Source of the DNA: Candidatus Corynebacterium faecigallinarum
GTDB lineage: Bacteria; Actinomycetota; Actinomycetes; Mycobacteriales; Mycobacteriaceae
Assembly (NCBI GenBank): GCA_019120175.1
Contig: DWVP01000001.1
Span: 62,001 to 126,000, forward strand
Reading direction: 5' to 3'
Length of the DNA stretch: 64,000 nt
Numbering within the stretch: position 1 is the stretch's first letter; each line of letters opens with the position of its first letter. The notes under the pieces are model-generated. The model ran no database searches, was not told the origin of the DNA, and worked only from the letters and a program-made list of their open reading frames with translations. Made by a program: the position numbers and the translations under genes. This document shows positions 56,301 through 61,550 of this stretch, piece by piece.

Positions 56301-56798
56301 TCCCAGAAGACGCTCACCGGGCACGCCAAGGGTGGAGCCGCCGTGTTCCAGACCGCCGGGCTGGGCGACATGTTCCGCACCTCGCGGATCCCGGCGAACC
56401 GCTCGCTGGACTGTGTCGACCCGGAGATGGCGTCCGCGCCGAACCTGGTGTGGCTGCGCGAGCCGCTGCAGCTCAACCGCACGGTGAAGGCAGGTCTGCT
56501 GACCTCGCTGGGCTTCGGCCACGTGTCCGCGCTGCTGGCACTTGTCCACCCGGAGGCCTTCCGCGTGGCGGTGGAGAACCAGCTCGGTGCAGAGGCTGCC
56601 CAGGCGTGGGTCGCGCGTGCGTCCGACCGCCTGCGTGCCGGCGTGCGCCGTCGCGAGGCCGGCATGCTCGGCCACCGCGCCCTGTTCGAGGAGATCGAGC
56701 ACCGTCGCTTCGCCGACGACGTCGACATCGACGTCGCCGAGCCGGACATGCTGCTCAACCCGGACGCCCGCGCCGGTGAGGACGGACTGCTGCGGTGA
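47364..56798 (+). CDS. fas: Type I fatty acid synthase (multidomain)
   Basis: A 3144-residue single-chain FAS-I making long-chain acyl-CoAs, the precursors of membrane lipids and mycolates. Domains in order with approximate residues: acetyltransferase (GHSQGALG, 126), enoyl reductase (LLAGMTPTTVDPE, 397; EDGHAGGHHSWE), dehydratase (GDFNPIHTSHVAA, 1255), malonyl/palmitoyl transferase (GHSLGEYTALS, 1463), ACP (GVSSRLNQLLMDISAELG, 1862, probable phosphopantetheine Ser), ketoreductase (VAVVTGVTPASIAGG, 2169; YGETKAAFD, 2336), ketosynthase (GACATAAVSV Cys, 2792; KHDTSTNAND and GHAKGGA His, 2945 and 2985). ATG 47364 has AAAAGGA five bases upstream; GTG 47319 overlaps accD. Confidence 0.95.
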   Translation: MTDSHSSFLARLAGDDNEGIALLFGGQATPWRAAAAQVAEDPTLAAELRDLISASDALLAPVAASVTAASAGPVTLERLADTAATGPVSAALSVPGITAVQFAQVSALRSAGFDAAAAVAAGRAVALGHSQGALGAALVSNGADSAARIFTTARLIGAAAARVTRAQGFAVDETTPMLSVRGLQRDHLDALIAETGVNVEVAIRNGHRRFILSGTPEDLGVVEQTVLQLGEKDAAELAAKTRGGAPLAPATEYLEVTVPFHHTSMEPAVAQTVAWAEACGLNTDGAAEKLARAVLTDHVDWVDQITEARATGATWFLDLGPGEVVSRLSADLIEGSGAGIVSLGSLEQIDELAAPGSNDPGPARTVDWSSFAPRLLDLPTGPSVETKFSRLTGRSPVLLAGMTPTTVDPEIVAAAANAGYWAEMAGGGQVTAEVFDANLTKLKGLLDPGRAVQFNAMFMDRYLWNLHFGGQRVVSKARESGAPLDGVVISAGIPEPDEAPEVIGALRDSGFSYIALKPGTVNQIRSGLAIARQIQDTGASIILQVEDGHAGGHHSWENLDDLLTATYAEIRRQPNVVLTVGGGIGAPERAADYLSGDWSVALGLPSMPVDGVLVGTAAMTAKEAKTTDEIKQLLVDTPGVADASGVAHTAPNGGWIAPGESAGGATSGLSHLRADIHEIDNSAAKCMRLIQEVGGSLEAVNARRDEIIEAMNKTAKPYFGELEQMTYAQVVRRFAELSFPWADPSWLKRFQELLQRVEARLAVAEHGPVETLFPTVDSAEDPEAAVATLVGAYPSAEVDTLTPLDAAWFIALCRKYPKPMGFVPAIDEDLLAWWGKDCLWQAQDDRYTADQVRIIPGPVSVSGITTVNEPVADLLGRFEAACRDRVASSSSASDGKATGRHAIQEWSDSNAASTPTKAVARLADATDITAYLQAVPYISWTGHLMDNPAHVIDADSYELVVTNDGSDGNPVTVTVDLHLDTLWDNTAAGSGDSQVHAVRRLPVPLILDDSISTGALPVVDESRLPDTMYGLLAGTAGVGNVSVTGDDITGMPTKIEGSETDADGAAPFGRFSYTYTLTDTLGAEHAAVTGDGLGDLASAGGGAHRATIVPDALLGTCWPAIYAALGSAMVNDYPVIEGLLNAVHLDHSAALEVPAEDIATGEITITSWAAGIQESSSGRVVTVHHEMHDADGVYLGVQTERFAIRGRAFGTTPPAEPAIAGGIAAASNGGITDTPRSTLLRTHVHAPHEMTPFAWVSGDFNPIHTSHVAARVAGLQAPLVHGMWLSATAQHAASAAGSGHQILGWTYRMFGLVQLDDLVDIQVERVGRVAGGGLLLEVTCRVNDELVSQGTAVTAAPTTAYVYPGQGIQAKGMGLDERAASKATAAVWERADAHTRAALDFSILTVVRDNPTSLTANGVTYHHPDGVLYLTQFTQVALATLALAQTARLREADALVADAYYAGHSLGEYTALSAYAGTIELETVLEVVFHRGSTMHHLIPRDEQGRSDYRMGALRPNQFGVDDEHVVEYVNSIAEASGEFLEIVNFNLAGEQYSVAGTVAGLAALEKDAKKRTAEAGGKGSFMMVPGIDVPFHSRVLHPGVPDFREKLDGLLPARINYEILVGRYIPNLVARPFELTPEFVESILEIVPSEPAQSLLDRWDDRTNDEAGRAEVARTLFIELLCWQFASPVRWIETQDLLLATDRLDVEELIEVGLGASPTLANLATKTLKLPRFTGADVAVRNVQRDEKLVYHTDVQTIEAPVVESTGSAAPEAGSVPTGDAAASAHPDASAPSSSVPEPVVTPINEVSAAPAAVAPAGSVERPADLPYKASDAIKTLLAYANKLRPEQIGGADTTGTLTNGVSSRLNQLLMDISAELGLSSVEGAAEADVTTLSATVDAAAHNYAAFGPVLGEAVKDRLRKLFGAAGAKASAIADRVTGTWELGPGWVDHATAQILLGSRDGASARGGDLSTLPTAATSMNDVNAIIDEAVTQAGAAHGIPVAKPAAGGSGGGAVDSAALDALASEVTGEEGVLASLARHLLHDLNLDVPESAVLSDPEAEETAAILQSVSEELGPNWPKLVTPTFDARRAVLVDDRWATAREDIARLAAGDEVAETASFRGTGETVAKHAEFQAGRADAAGDTSLAERFRSIAADARSTETGTFAGQVAVVTGVTPASIAGGVVGDLLAQGATVVMTASRISPSRLAYVKQLYRERAAAEAKIWLVPANLSSYRDIDALVDWIGNEQTETVGSDQKLIKPALVPDLFLPFAAPSVSGTVEDAGGNAETQARLLLWSVERSFTALSRIGHEANLAHRLHVVLPGSPNRGTFGGDGAYGETKAAFDAICNKWSNEPWGERVTIAHPRIGWVAGTGLMGGNDPLVDAAVEAGVRVWTPADISGELVRLCSSEIRAAAAVGPVDADLTGGLDKINLTELREQAIADGAFEQVAASDAADGAGAAAAPVTVNALPSPVRAVQPTGADFGAAAGAAADAANAGWGEVTQDLDDMIVVVGLGEISAWGSGRTRFEAEYGIQADGSVDLTAAGVLELAWMTGLLTWKDTPVAGWYDAKGEIVPEEEIFTRYRDEVAARAGVRTFVDDVALEDLTTPQEVEIFLDREITFAVDSAEDAASFVDSDPTFTRANLNEETGEWSVTRLPGARTRVPRRATLARKVGGQFPTDFDPARWGVPASMIEAVDRIAIWNLVTAVDAYLSAGFTPAEILQAVHPSDIAMTQGTGFGGMTSMRKLFVDRFLEEDIPSDILQETLPNVVAAHTMQSYVGGYGSMIHPVGACATAAVSVEEGVDKIKLHKADFVVAGATDDINVESISGFASMNATADSDAMAAKGLNERFYSRANDRRRGGFVEAQGGGTILLARGSVAARLGLPVQSVVGYASSFADGAHTSIPAPGQGALAAGRGGVDSRLSRDLATLGVSADDIAVVSKHDTSTNANDPNESRLHTRLAQAMGRTEGNPMYVVSQKTLTGHAKGGAAVFQTAGLGDMFRTSRIPANRSLDCVDPEMASAPNLVWLREPLQLNRTVKAGLLTSLGFGHVSALLALVHPEAFRVAVENQLGAEAAQAWVARASDRLRAGVRRREAGMLGHRALFEEIEHRRFADDVDIDVAEPDMLLNPDARAGEDGLLR

Positions 56799-57358
56799 CT
56801 GACCCGGTGAACGGCGCGGTAAACGGCGCGGCGTCCGACCCGGCGTCCGACCCGGCGCCCAACCCAGTGTCGGGCGGTGCGTCTGCACGTGGTCGGCAGA
56901 CACCTGTCGACCCGGTGCCGCGTGGCTTCGTGCTGGGTGTGGGTGTCGACGTGGTCGACATCCCCTCGTTCACCGAACAGCTCGACCTGCCGGGCTCGAA
57001 GTTCGCGGCGTCCTTCAGCGGGGCCGAGCGGCGCGAGTGCGCCCGACTGGCGAAGACCAGCGGGAACCTTGCGCAGCACCTGGCGGCCCGGTGGGCGGCG
57101 AAGGAGGCCTTCTACAAGGCCTGGACGCTGGCCGATGCCGGGGACGAGATCCCCGGGGCGCGGATGGACTGGGCGCAGATCGAGGTGGTCAAGGACCGCT
57201 GGGGTCGGCCGTACATCCGGCTGCACGAGCCGCTGGCGTCCATCGTCAACGGTGCGCTGGCCGCGCGGTTCGGCACCGGTGCCGCAGTGTGGCAGCTGAG
57301 CCTGTCGCACGACGGTCCGGTCGCCCAGGCCTTCGTGGTCGGGGAGTGGCGGGTGTAA
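56795..57358 (+). CDS. acpS: Holo-[acyl-carrier-protein] synthase
   Basis: A 4'-phosphopantetheinyl transferase that activates the ACP domain of the FAS encoded just upstream (FAS-I here lacks its own PPT domain). Core motifs: VGVDVVDIPSF, with the Mg-binding Asp, and LAARWAAKEAFYKAW, with the metal-binding Glu and catalytic Lys. C-terminal LSLSHDGPVAQAFVV is canonical. The length of 187 residues includes about 45 extra N-terminal residues (Pro/Ala/Asp-rich); an internal start near GFVLGVGVD would give the usual 130-140. GTG 56795 overlaps the FAS stop (GTGA), so translational coupling is likely. A strong terminator follows. Confidence 0.93.
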   Translation: MTDPVNGAVNGAASDPASDPAPNPVSGGASARGRQTPVDPVPRGFVLGVGVDVVDIPSFTEQLDLPGSKFAASFSGAERRECARLAKTSGNLAQHLAARWAAKEAFYKAWTLADAGDEIPGARMDWAQIEVVKDRWGRPYIRLHEPLASIVNGALAARFGTGAAVWQLSLSHDGPVAQAFVVGEWRV

Positions 57359-57410
57359 CGTCCGCCTGACCCGGTACCGTCCGGTACCGACCGGTGCCGA
57401 CCGGAACTGC

Positions 57411-57446
57411 GAACCCCGGGAGAGGAAAAGTCCTCTCCCGGGGTTC
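57411..57446 (+). terminator. Terminator of the accBC-accD-fas-acpS operon
   Basis: Perfect 16-bp GC-rich stem (57411-57426 with 57431-57446) with a 4-base AAAG loop, 52 bases after acpS. It is preceded by short CCGGTACCG-type direct repeats (57371-57403). Confidence 0.8.
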
Positions 57447-57871
57447 TCCCGTTCCCGGAGCTGGCCGGGCGGAGGGAAGCATCGCAAAATCGTCGTTTCG
57501 TTGGCAATGAAAGGGCCAATCTGTCACGGTTCGGACCGCGGGACGCCGGCGAGGGACACGATGATCTGCTTCTCCGCCCACTTTTCGATGATCAAGTGGC
57601 AGCAGAACGTCCGAAAGGGGGCGCAAACGCAGATCCGGGAGGGCGGACACTCCGCGGATGGGGATGATGAGGGGAAAGTGAAGGGAGGGGGTGGGACGGG
57701 GAAGAGGGGACAGGAGGGGCATGGCGGCACATGGAACGTGCATCTGACGTCACGGCGACTGCCAGCGACTCCGTACCAGGACGCAACACCGTTCCCACGC
57801 CCCGCCGAGGTCCGCCCGGCAGACTCCGGTGGTGTCATCGCCAGACACCGAGAGACACCGGAAGGACACAG
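57447..57871. other. Intergenic region with a polypurine tract
   Basis: 425 bases in which I see no gene. It contains a purine-rich stretch at about 57655-57720 with a canonical four-run G-quadruplex motif at 57683-57701. Open frames on both strands here are unremarkable in composition. Confidence 0.6.
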
Positions 57872-58126
57872 ATGGACAACAACGAAGACAGGGAGGGACG
57901 TCCGGGGCTGAGGCACCGGTTCCGTAGCGTCCTGAAGAAGAGGGGCGACTCATCGCAGGGCGGGCGCGCCGGACGCACCGGACGGACAGAGCACCCAGAA
58001 CGCCTCGACGCGGACGGTGCGGCGGGTGAACGGGACCAGGCCACGCGGTTCGAGATCGTCGCGATGGTCCAGCGCCGTGCCGTCCGCGCCGGGTTTCCCG
58101 GAGCCCGTCCTGCGTATGGCGTCTGA
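57872..58126 (+). CDS. Small Arg-rich hypothetical protein
   Basis: An 84-residue protein starting MDNNEDREGRPG, with GAAGGA six bases upstream of the ATG at 57872. It is strongly basic (LRHRFRSVLKKRGD, GGRAGRTGRTEHPERLD) and ends QRRAVRAGFPGARPAYGV. There is no hydrophobic segment and no family I recognise. The well-placed ribosome binding site is the main support; the composition alone would not distinguish it from chance in GC-rich DNA. Confidence 0.45.
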   Translation: MDNNEDREGRPGLRHRFRSVLKKRGDSSQGGRAGRTGRTEHPERLDADGAAGERDQATRFEIVAMVQRRAVRAGFPGARPAYGV

Positions 58127-58174
58127 CCCACCGGCGCACCGTACTCCTTGACCGGGAAACTCCTGGTCCGGTGG

Positions 58175-58180
58175 TAAAAT
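58175..58180 (+). promoter_or_regulatory. Candidate -10 (TAAAAT) of the small gene at 58215
   Basis: TGGTAAAAT resembles an extended -10 element. TTGACC lies 21 bases upstream, which is longer than ideal. Confidence 0.3.
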
Positions 58181-58214
58181 CCCCGGTTGATCAGACGATA
58201 CGAGGGAGACGCCA

Positions 58215-58445
58215 GTGAGCAACGCATGGGGGACAACCGCCGGCGGCGCCGGGCCCGACCCCGGATCCGTGGTGCTGGATCCGGGGACGTGCGCGTCGTT
58301 GCGGTCCGAGGTCGACGGGGCGCAGGTCTACGCCGTCGTTGTCGACTACGGCCAGGATGTCAGCGGCCTGTGCGCCGCCGAAGCAGCCGGCGGTGGCTAT
58401 TCGCGTGTGCTGGACAACCAGGCGTCCTACCGCTCACCCTGCTGA
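58215..58445 (+). CDS. Small hypothetical protein
   Basis: A 76-residue protein starting with GTG at 58215 (MSNAWGTTAGGAG), with GAGGGAG six to eight bases upstream. Acidic to neutral, with three Cys (TCASL, LCAAE and a C-terminal Cys); VYAVVVDYGQDVSGL suggests a short beta structure. No family recognised. The last 12 bases overlap the convergent TRIC-type gene. Confidence 0.5.
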   Translation: MSNAWGTTAGGAGPDPGSVVLDPGTCASLRSEVDGAQVYAVVVDYGQDVSGLCAAEAAGGGYSRVLDNQASYRSPC

Positions 58446-59351
58446 CGGGGGAGTCGCGACACCGGGCGCGCTGTCGTCGTCGGGACGCCCGGTCCCGTCT
58501 GCGCCGCCGGTCGGGCGGTCGGCGTTGTCGGTGCTGTCGGACCCATAGGTGCCCGCAGTGCCTTCAGCGTCCCCAGCGACCTCAATCTCCTCGACAATCT
58601 TGTCGGCGCGACGTCGACGCAGTCGCAACCGCTGCCGGCTCATGTCGCGCGCCAGGGTCATCGGCTGACGGAGCTTGCGCTGCGCGGCCCACGACAGATT
58701 CTGCGTGCCCGGCAGCACCCAACCCCGCCAGTAGGCGGCGATCATCACTCCGGCACCGATGCACGGAGCGACGACCAGCCCCACCAGGATCAACGGGAAG
58801 TCCCCGGTCACACCGGTCTTCTGCACCTCGTCCAGGGCGACCATGATCGCCGCGGTCAGTGCCGCCGGGGTGGCATACAACGTCGCTCCGCCGAAGATCG
58901 CCGGGACCGACCCGGTCATCACGTCACGGATCATGCCGCCGCCGACCACGGTCAGCACCCCGAGGAACAGCGCCGACGACCACGGCAGGCCACTGGCCAG
59001 GGCTTTCGATGAACCCACCGCAGCCCAGACGCCCAGCACCACCGCGTCACCATGGACCCGCAGCACTTCCCAGCTGCGCGAGTTCATGTGGATCAAAAGC
59101 GACACCAGCGCGCCGAGCAACGCCATGCCGAAGTAGCGCGGGTCCTGCATCGCCGCAGGTGGGCCGTTGTCGATGAGCAGGTCACGGATCATGCCGCCAC
59201 CGAGGGCCGTGATGATCGCGAGGAAGACCACCCCGATGACGTCGAGATTGCGGGACCGGGCGATCATCGCGCCGATCATCCCGTAGAGGACAACCCCGAT
59301 CAGGTCGAGTATCTCGTAGACCGCGCGGACTGAAGGATCGACGAAATCCAT
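58434..59351 (-). CDS. TRIC-type (UPF0126) cation channel family membrane protein
   Basis: A 305-residue protein. The first 205 residues carry two copies of the UPF0126/TRIC repeat, each with a glycine-rich GGGMIRD motif (TALGGGMIRDLLID and TVVGGGMIRDVMTG) in a three-helix unit, the hallmark of prokaryotic TRIC trimeric cation channels. The C-terminal 90 residues are cytoplasmic, Arg-rich then Asp/Gly-rich and disordered. Starts at ATG 59351. Upstream, ten-base tandem repeats separate it from gatD. Confidence 0.82.
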   Translation of the reverse strand: MDFVDPSVRAVYEILDLIGVVLYGMIGAMIARSRNLDVIGVVFLAIITALGGGMIRDLLIDNGPPAAMQDPRYFGMALLGALVSLLIHMNSRSWEVLRVHGDAVVLGVWAAVGSSKALASGLPWSSALFLGVLTVVGGGMIRDVMTGSVPAIFGGATLYATPAALTAAIMVALDEVQKTGVTGDFPLILVGLVVAPCIGAGVMIAAYWRGWVLPGTQNLSWAAQRKLRQPMTLARDMSRQRLRLRRRRADKIVEEIEVAGDAEGTAGTYGSDSTDNADRPTGGADGTGRPDDDSAPGVATPPSAG

Positions 59352-59367
59352 GGTGGGCCCCTATCCG

Positions 59368-59407
59368 TGCCTAACCCTGCTCAACCCTGCTCAACCGTGC
59401 TCAACCG
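59368..59407. repeat. Four tandem 10-bp repeats between gatD and the TRIC-type gene
   Basis: TGCTCAACCC/G in four successive copies (59368-59377 slightly diverged, 59378-59387, 59388-59397, 59398-59407). They lie in the 60-base gap upstream of the TRIC-type start. Confidence 0.85.
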
Positions 59408-59411
59408 TGAC

Positions 59412-60248
59412 TCATCGCGTCCGGCCGGTCACCGCGAGACGCTCCGAGCGCAACTGCTTCACCTCGGCGTCGAGCTGTTCGGCGAACTGCCCCTGCATGT
59501 CGGGGAGCTGGTCGACGGTGGTGTCCATCGCCGCGGCCAGCAGGGTGTCCGCCAGCTGCGGGTTCCGCGCGAGCACCGGACCGTGCATGTAGGTCGCCAC
59601 CAGCGAGCCCTGCACGGCACCCTCGAAGTAGACCTCCTTGGCTGCCCGGTCGTGGCCCAGACCGCCGGACAGTGCACCGTGGGCGTCGGTGTTGCCCACG
59701 CCTTCGGTCACGTAGCCCAGGGGGGCGGCGTCGGGGCCGAGCAGGGTCGCGCCCTGGTGGTTGGCGAAGCCGGTCAGCGGCTCGGTCAGCACACCGGCAC
59801 CGGCCAGCGATCCGGGGGTCAGCCCGAAGCCCTTGAGGTTCGGGTCGGAGTGCAACTCACCGATGGTGCGCTCCTGCAGGGAGGACGTCGTGGCGTCCAA
59901 CAGGCCCAGCCCGTCGACGGTGCGTCCGGCGGCGCTGAAGGAGTTACCGAATACCTGCAGGCCCGCACAGATGGCCAGGACGGGGCGTCCGGCGATGACG
60001 GCGCGGGTCATCGCACCGTCGGCGATGAGGTGCTCGGCGGCGAGGGTCTGGGCGACGTCCTCGCCACCGCCGACGGTGTAGACGTCGAGGGTCTCGGGCA
60101 CGCCGTCGTCGAGGGTGATGCGGTGGATCTCGGCGGTGATGCCGCGCATCCGGGCGCGCTGGCGCAGGACGAGGGCATTGCCGTCGTCACCATAGGTGCC
60201 CAGGACGTCCGGCAGGACGAGGCCGATGTTCAGGGTGGCGTCGTTCAC
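59412..60248 (-). CDS. gatD: Lipid II isoglutaminyl synthase, glutaminase subunit
   Basis: A 278-residue class I glutamine amidotransferase supplying ammonia to MurT for amidation of D-Glu in lipid II. VLPDVLGTYGDDGNA begins the domain, the nucleophile Cys lies in VLAICAGLQVFG (near residue 95), and the catalytic His is in ATYMHGPVLARNP. The C-terminal tail (DAEVKQLRSERL) is helical. The ATG overlaps the murT stop by four bases (ATGA), as expected for a stoichiometric complex. Confidence 0.92.
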   Translation of the reverse strand: MNDATLNIGLVLPDVLGTYGDDGNALVLRQRARMRGITAEIHRITLDDGVPETLDVYTVGGGEDVAQTLAAEHLIADGAMTRAVIAGRPVLAICAGLQVFGNSFSAAGRTVDGLGLLDATTSSLQERTIGELHSDPNLKGFGLTPGSLAGAGVLTEPLTGFANHQGATLLGPDAAPLGYVTEGVGNTDAHGALSGGLGHDRAAKEVYFEGAVQGSLVATYMHGPVLARNPQLADTLLAAAMDTTVDQLPDMQGQFAEQLDAEVKQLRSERLAVTGRTR

Positions 60249-61543
60249 TTGTCGTTCTCCTTCGGGGCGGCATTCGAGGAGGCCTTCTGCAGCTCCCGGG
60301 CCAGGTTCTTGCGCAGGTCGCGGAAGGCGGTGTAGTTCGCCAGCACCTCGACCCGCCCGGTTGGGCAGGCCCGCAGAGCGGCGATGGTGTCGGGCACGGT
60401 GTGGTGGTCCACGGCGGCGTAACCGAGTCGGACGGCCAGGTCGGCACTGCGCTCACCGGCGGCGACGACGGTGAGGTCGTCGAAGTCCTCGAAGGTGACG
60501 TCCCACAGCCAGGACAGGTCGGTGCCGTCGGCGACCTGGCCGTTGACGGCGATGACCAGGCCGTCGGCGGAGCGGTCGACCATCGACAGCGCCTCCTGCC
60601 AGCCGGCCGGGTTCTTGGCCAGCAACAGGTGGATCTCGCGTCCCTCGAAGGTGACGGTGGAGTAGCGTCCGGCGACGTCGTCGACCCGCTCGGCGGCGGC
60701 GAGCGCCTGGTTCTCGTCCACGCCGAGTGCCACGGCGGCGGCGATGGCCTGGGTGGCGTTGCCACGGTTGGCGTTGCCCGGTAGCTTCAGGGTCATGGGC
60801 AGCTGTTCGCCGTCAGGGGTGGTCAGGCCCTCGGCGTCAATGGTCCAGGTGGGGGTCGGGCGGCGGAACTCACGGCCGTCGGGCAGTTTCTTCACGGCGT
60901 ACCAGTCGGGGGTGCCGTCGGCGTTCTCGGTGCGCACCACCGCGCCACCGGTGCGCGGGCAGGACGTCGAATCCCCGGTGAAGCCGACCCCGGCGGAGAC
61001 CCACACGACGTTCGGGCAGTCCCAGGCCACGGAGGTGACCTGGACGTCGTCGCAGTTGGCGATGATGGTCATGTCGGGACGCTTGGCCACCGCGGCGCGC
61101 AGTACCTGCTCGATCTTGTTGATCTCGCCGACGCGGTCGAGTTGGTCGCGGGACAGGTTGAGCAGCACCAGGACGGAGGCGTCGAGCTTCTCGACGATGG
61201 CCGGGACGTGCAGTTCGTCGACTTCGAGCACGATGCGGTCGGCGTGACGGCCGGCCAGCAGGGCGGAGATGACTCCGGCGTCCATGTTGTCGCCGCCCTC
61301 GTTGGTGGCGACAGTGCCCAGGGAGCGGATCGCTTCGGCGAGCATCCGGGTGGTGGTGGATTTGCCGTTGGTCCCGGTGACGATGACACAGGGGCGGGAT
61401 CCGCCGAGCTGTTCCATCAGTTTCGGGTCGAGGAAGTTGGCGACCATGCCGCCGATCATCCCGCCGGAGCCCCGGCCGGTCTTCCTGGAGGCCCAGGTCG
61501 CCAGGTCGGCGGCGCGGATGGCCACTGTGGTCATCAGTCCCAT
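60245..61543 (-). CDS. murT: Lipid II isoglutaminyl synthase, Mur ligase subunit
   Basis: A 432-residue Mur-ligase-like ATPase, partner of GatD. It has the Mur middle domain P-loop GTNGKST (57-63), LLNLSRDQLDRVGEI and the DUF1727 C-terminal domain (LLLAKNPAGWQEAL). Most MurT proteins insert a four-Cys zinc ribbon in the middle domain. Here the corresponding stretch reads STSCPRTGGAVVR with only one Cys of the first pair and none of the second. The ATG at 61543 is used; a downstream ATG (61534) is close. Seven bases separate it from the DnaQ-like stop. Confidence 0.9.
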   Translation of the reverse strand: MGLMTTVAIRAADLATWASRKTGRGSGGMIGGMVANFLDPKLMEQLGGSRPCVIVTGTNGKSTTTRMLAEAIRSLGTVATNEGGDNMDAGVISALLAGRHADRIVLEVDELHVPAIVEKLDASVLVLLNLSRDQLDRVGEINKIEQVLRAAVAKRPDMTIIANCDDVQVTSVAWDCPNVVWVSAGVGFTGDSTSCPRTGGAVVRTENADGTPDWYAVKKLPDGREFRRPTPTWTIDAEGLTTPDGEQLPMTLKLPGNANRGNATQAIAAAVALGVDENQALAAAERVDDVAGRYSTVTFEGREIHLLLAKNPAGWQEALSMVDRSADGLVIAVNGQVADGTDLSWLWDVTFEDFDDLTVVAAGERSADLAVRLGYAAVDHHTVPDTIAALRACPTGRVEVLANYTAFRDLRKNLARELQKASSNAAPKENDK

Positions 61544-61550
61544 GTGTGGA

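Noticed and set aside
54279..56903. 874-codon antisense open frame over the FAS ketosynthase region
   Set aside because: Same artefact of third-position GC; no ribosome binding site or motif.
57501..57911. 136-codon frame in the post-operon intergenic region
   Set aside because: Composition follows the polypurine tract (Lys/Gly/Glu), with no ribosome binding site and no family.
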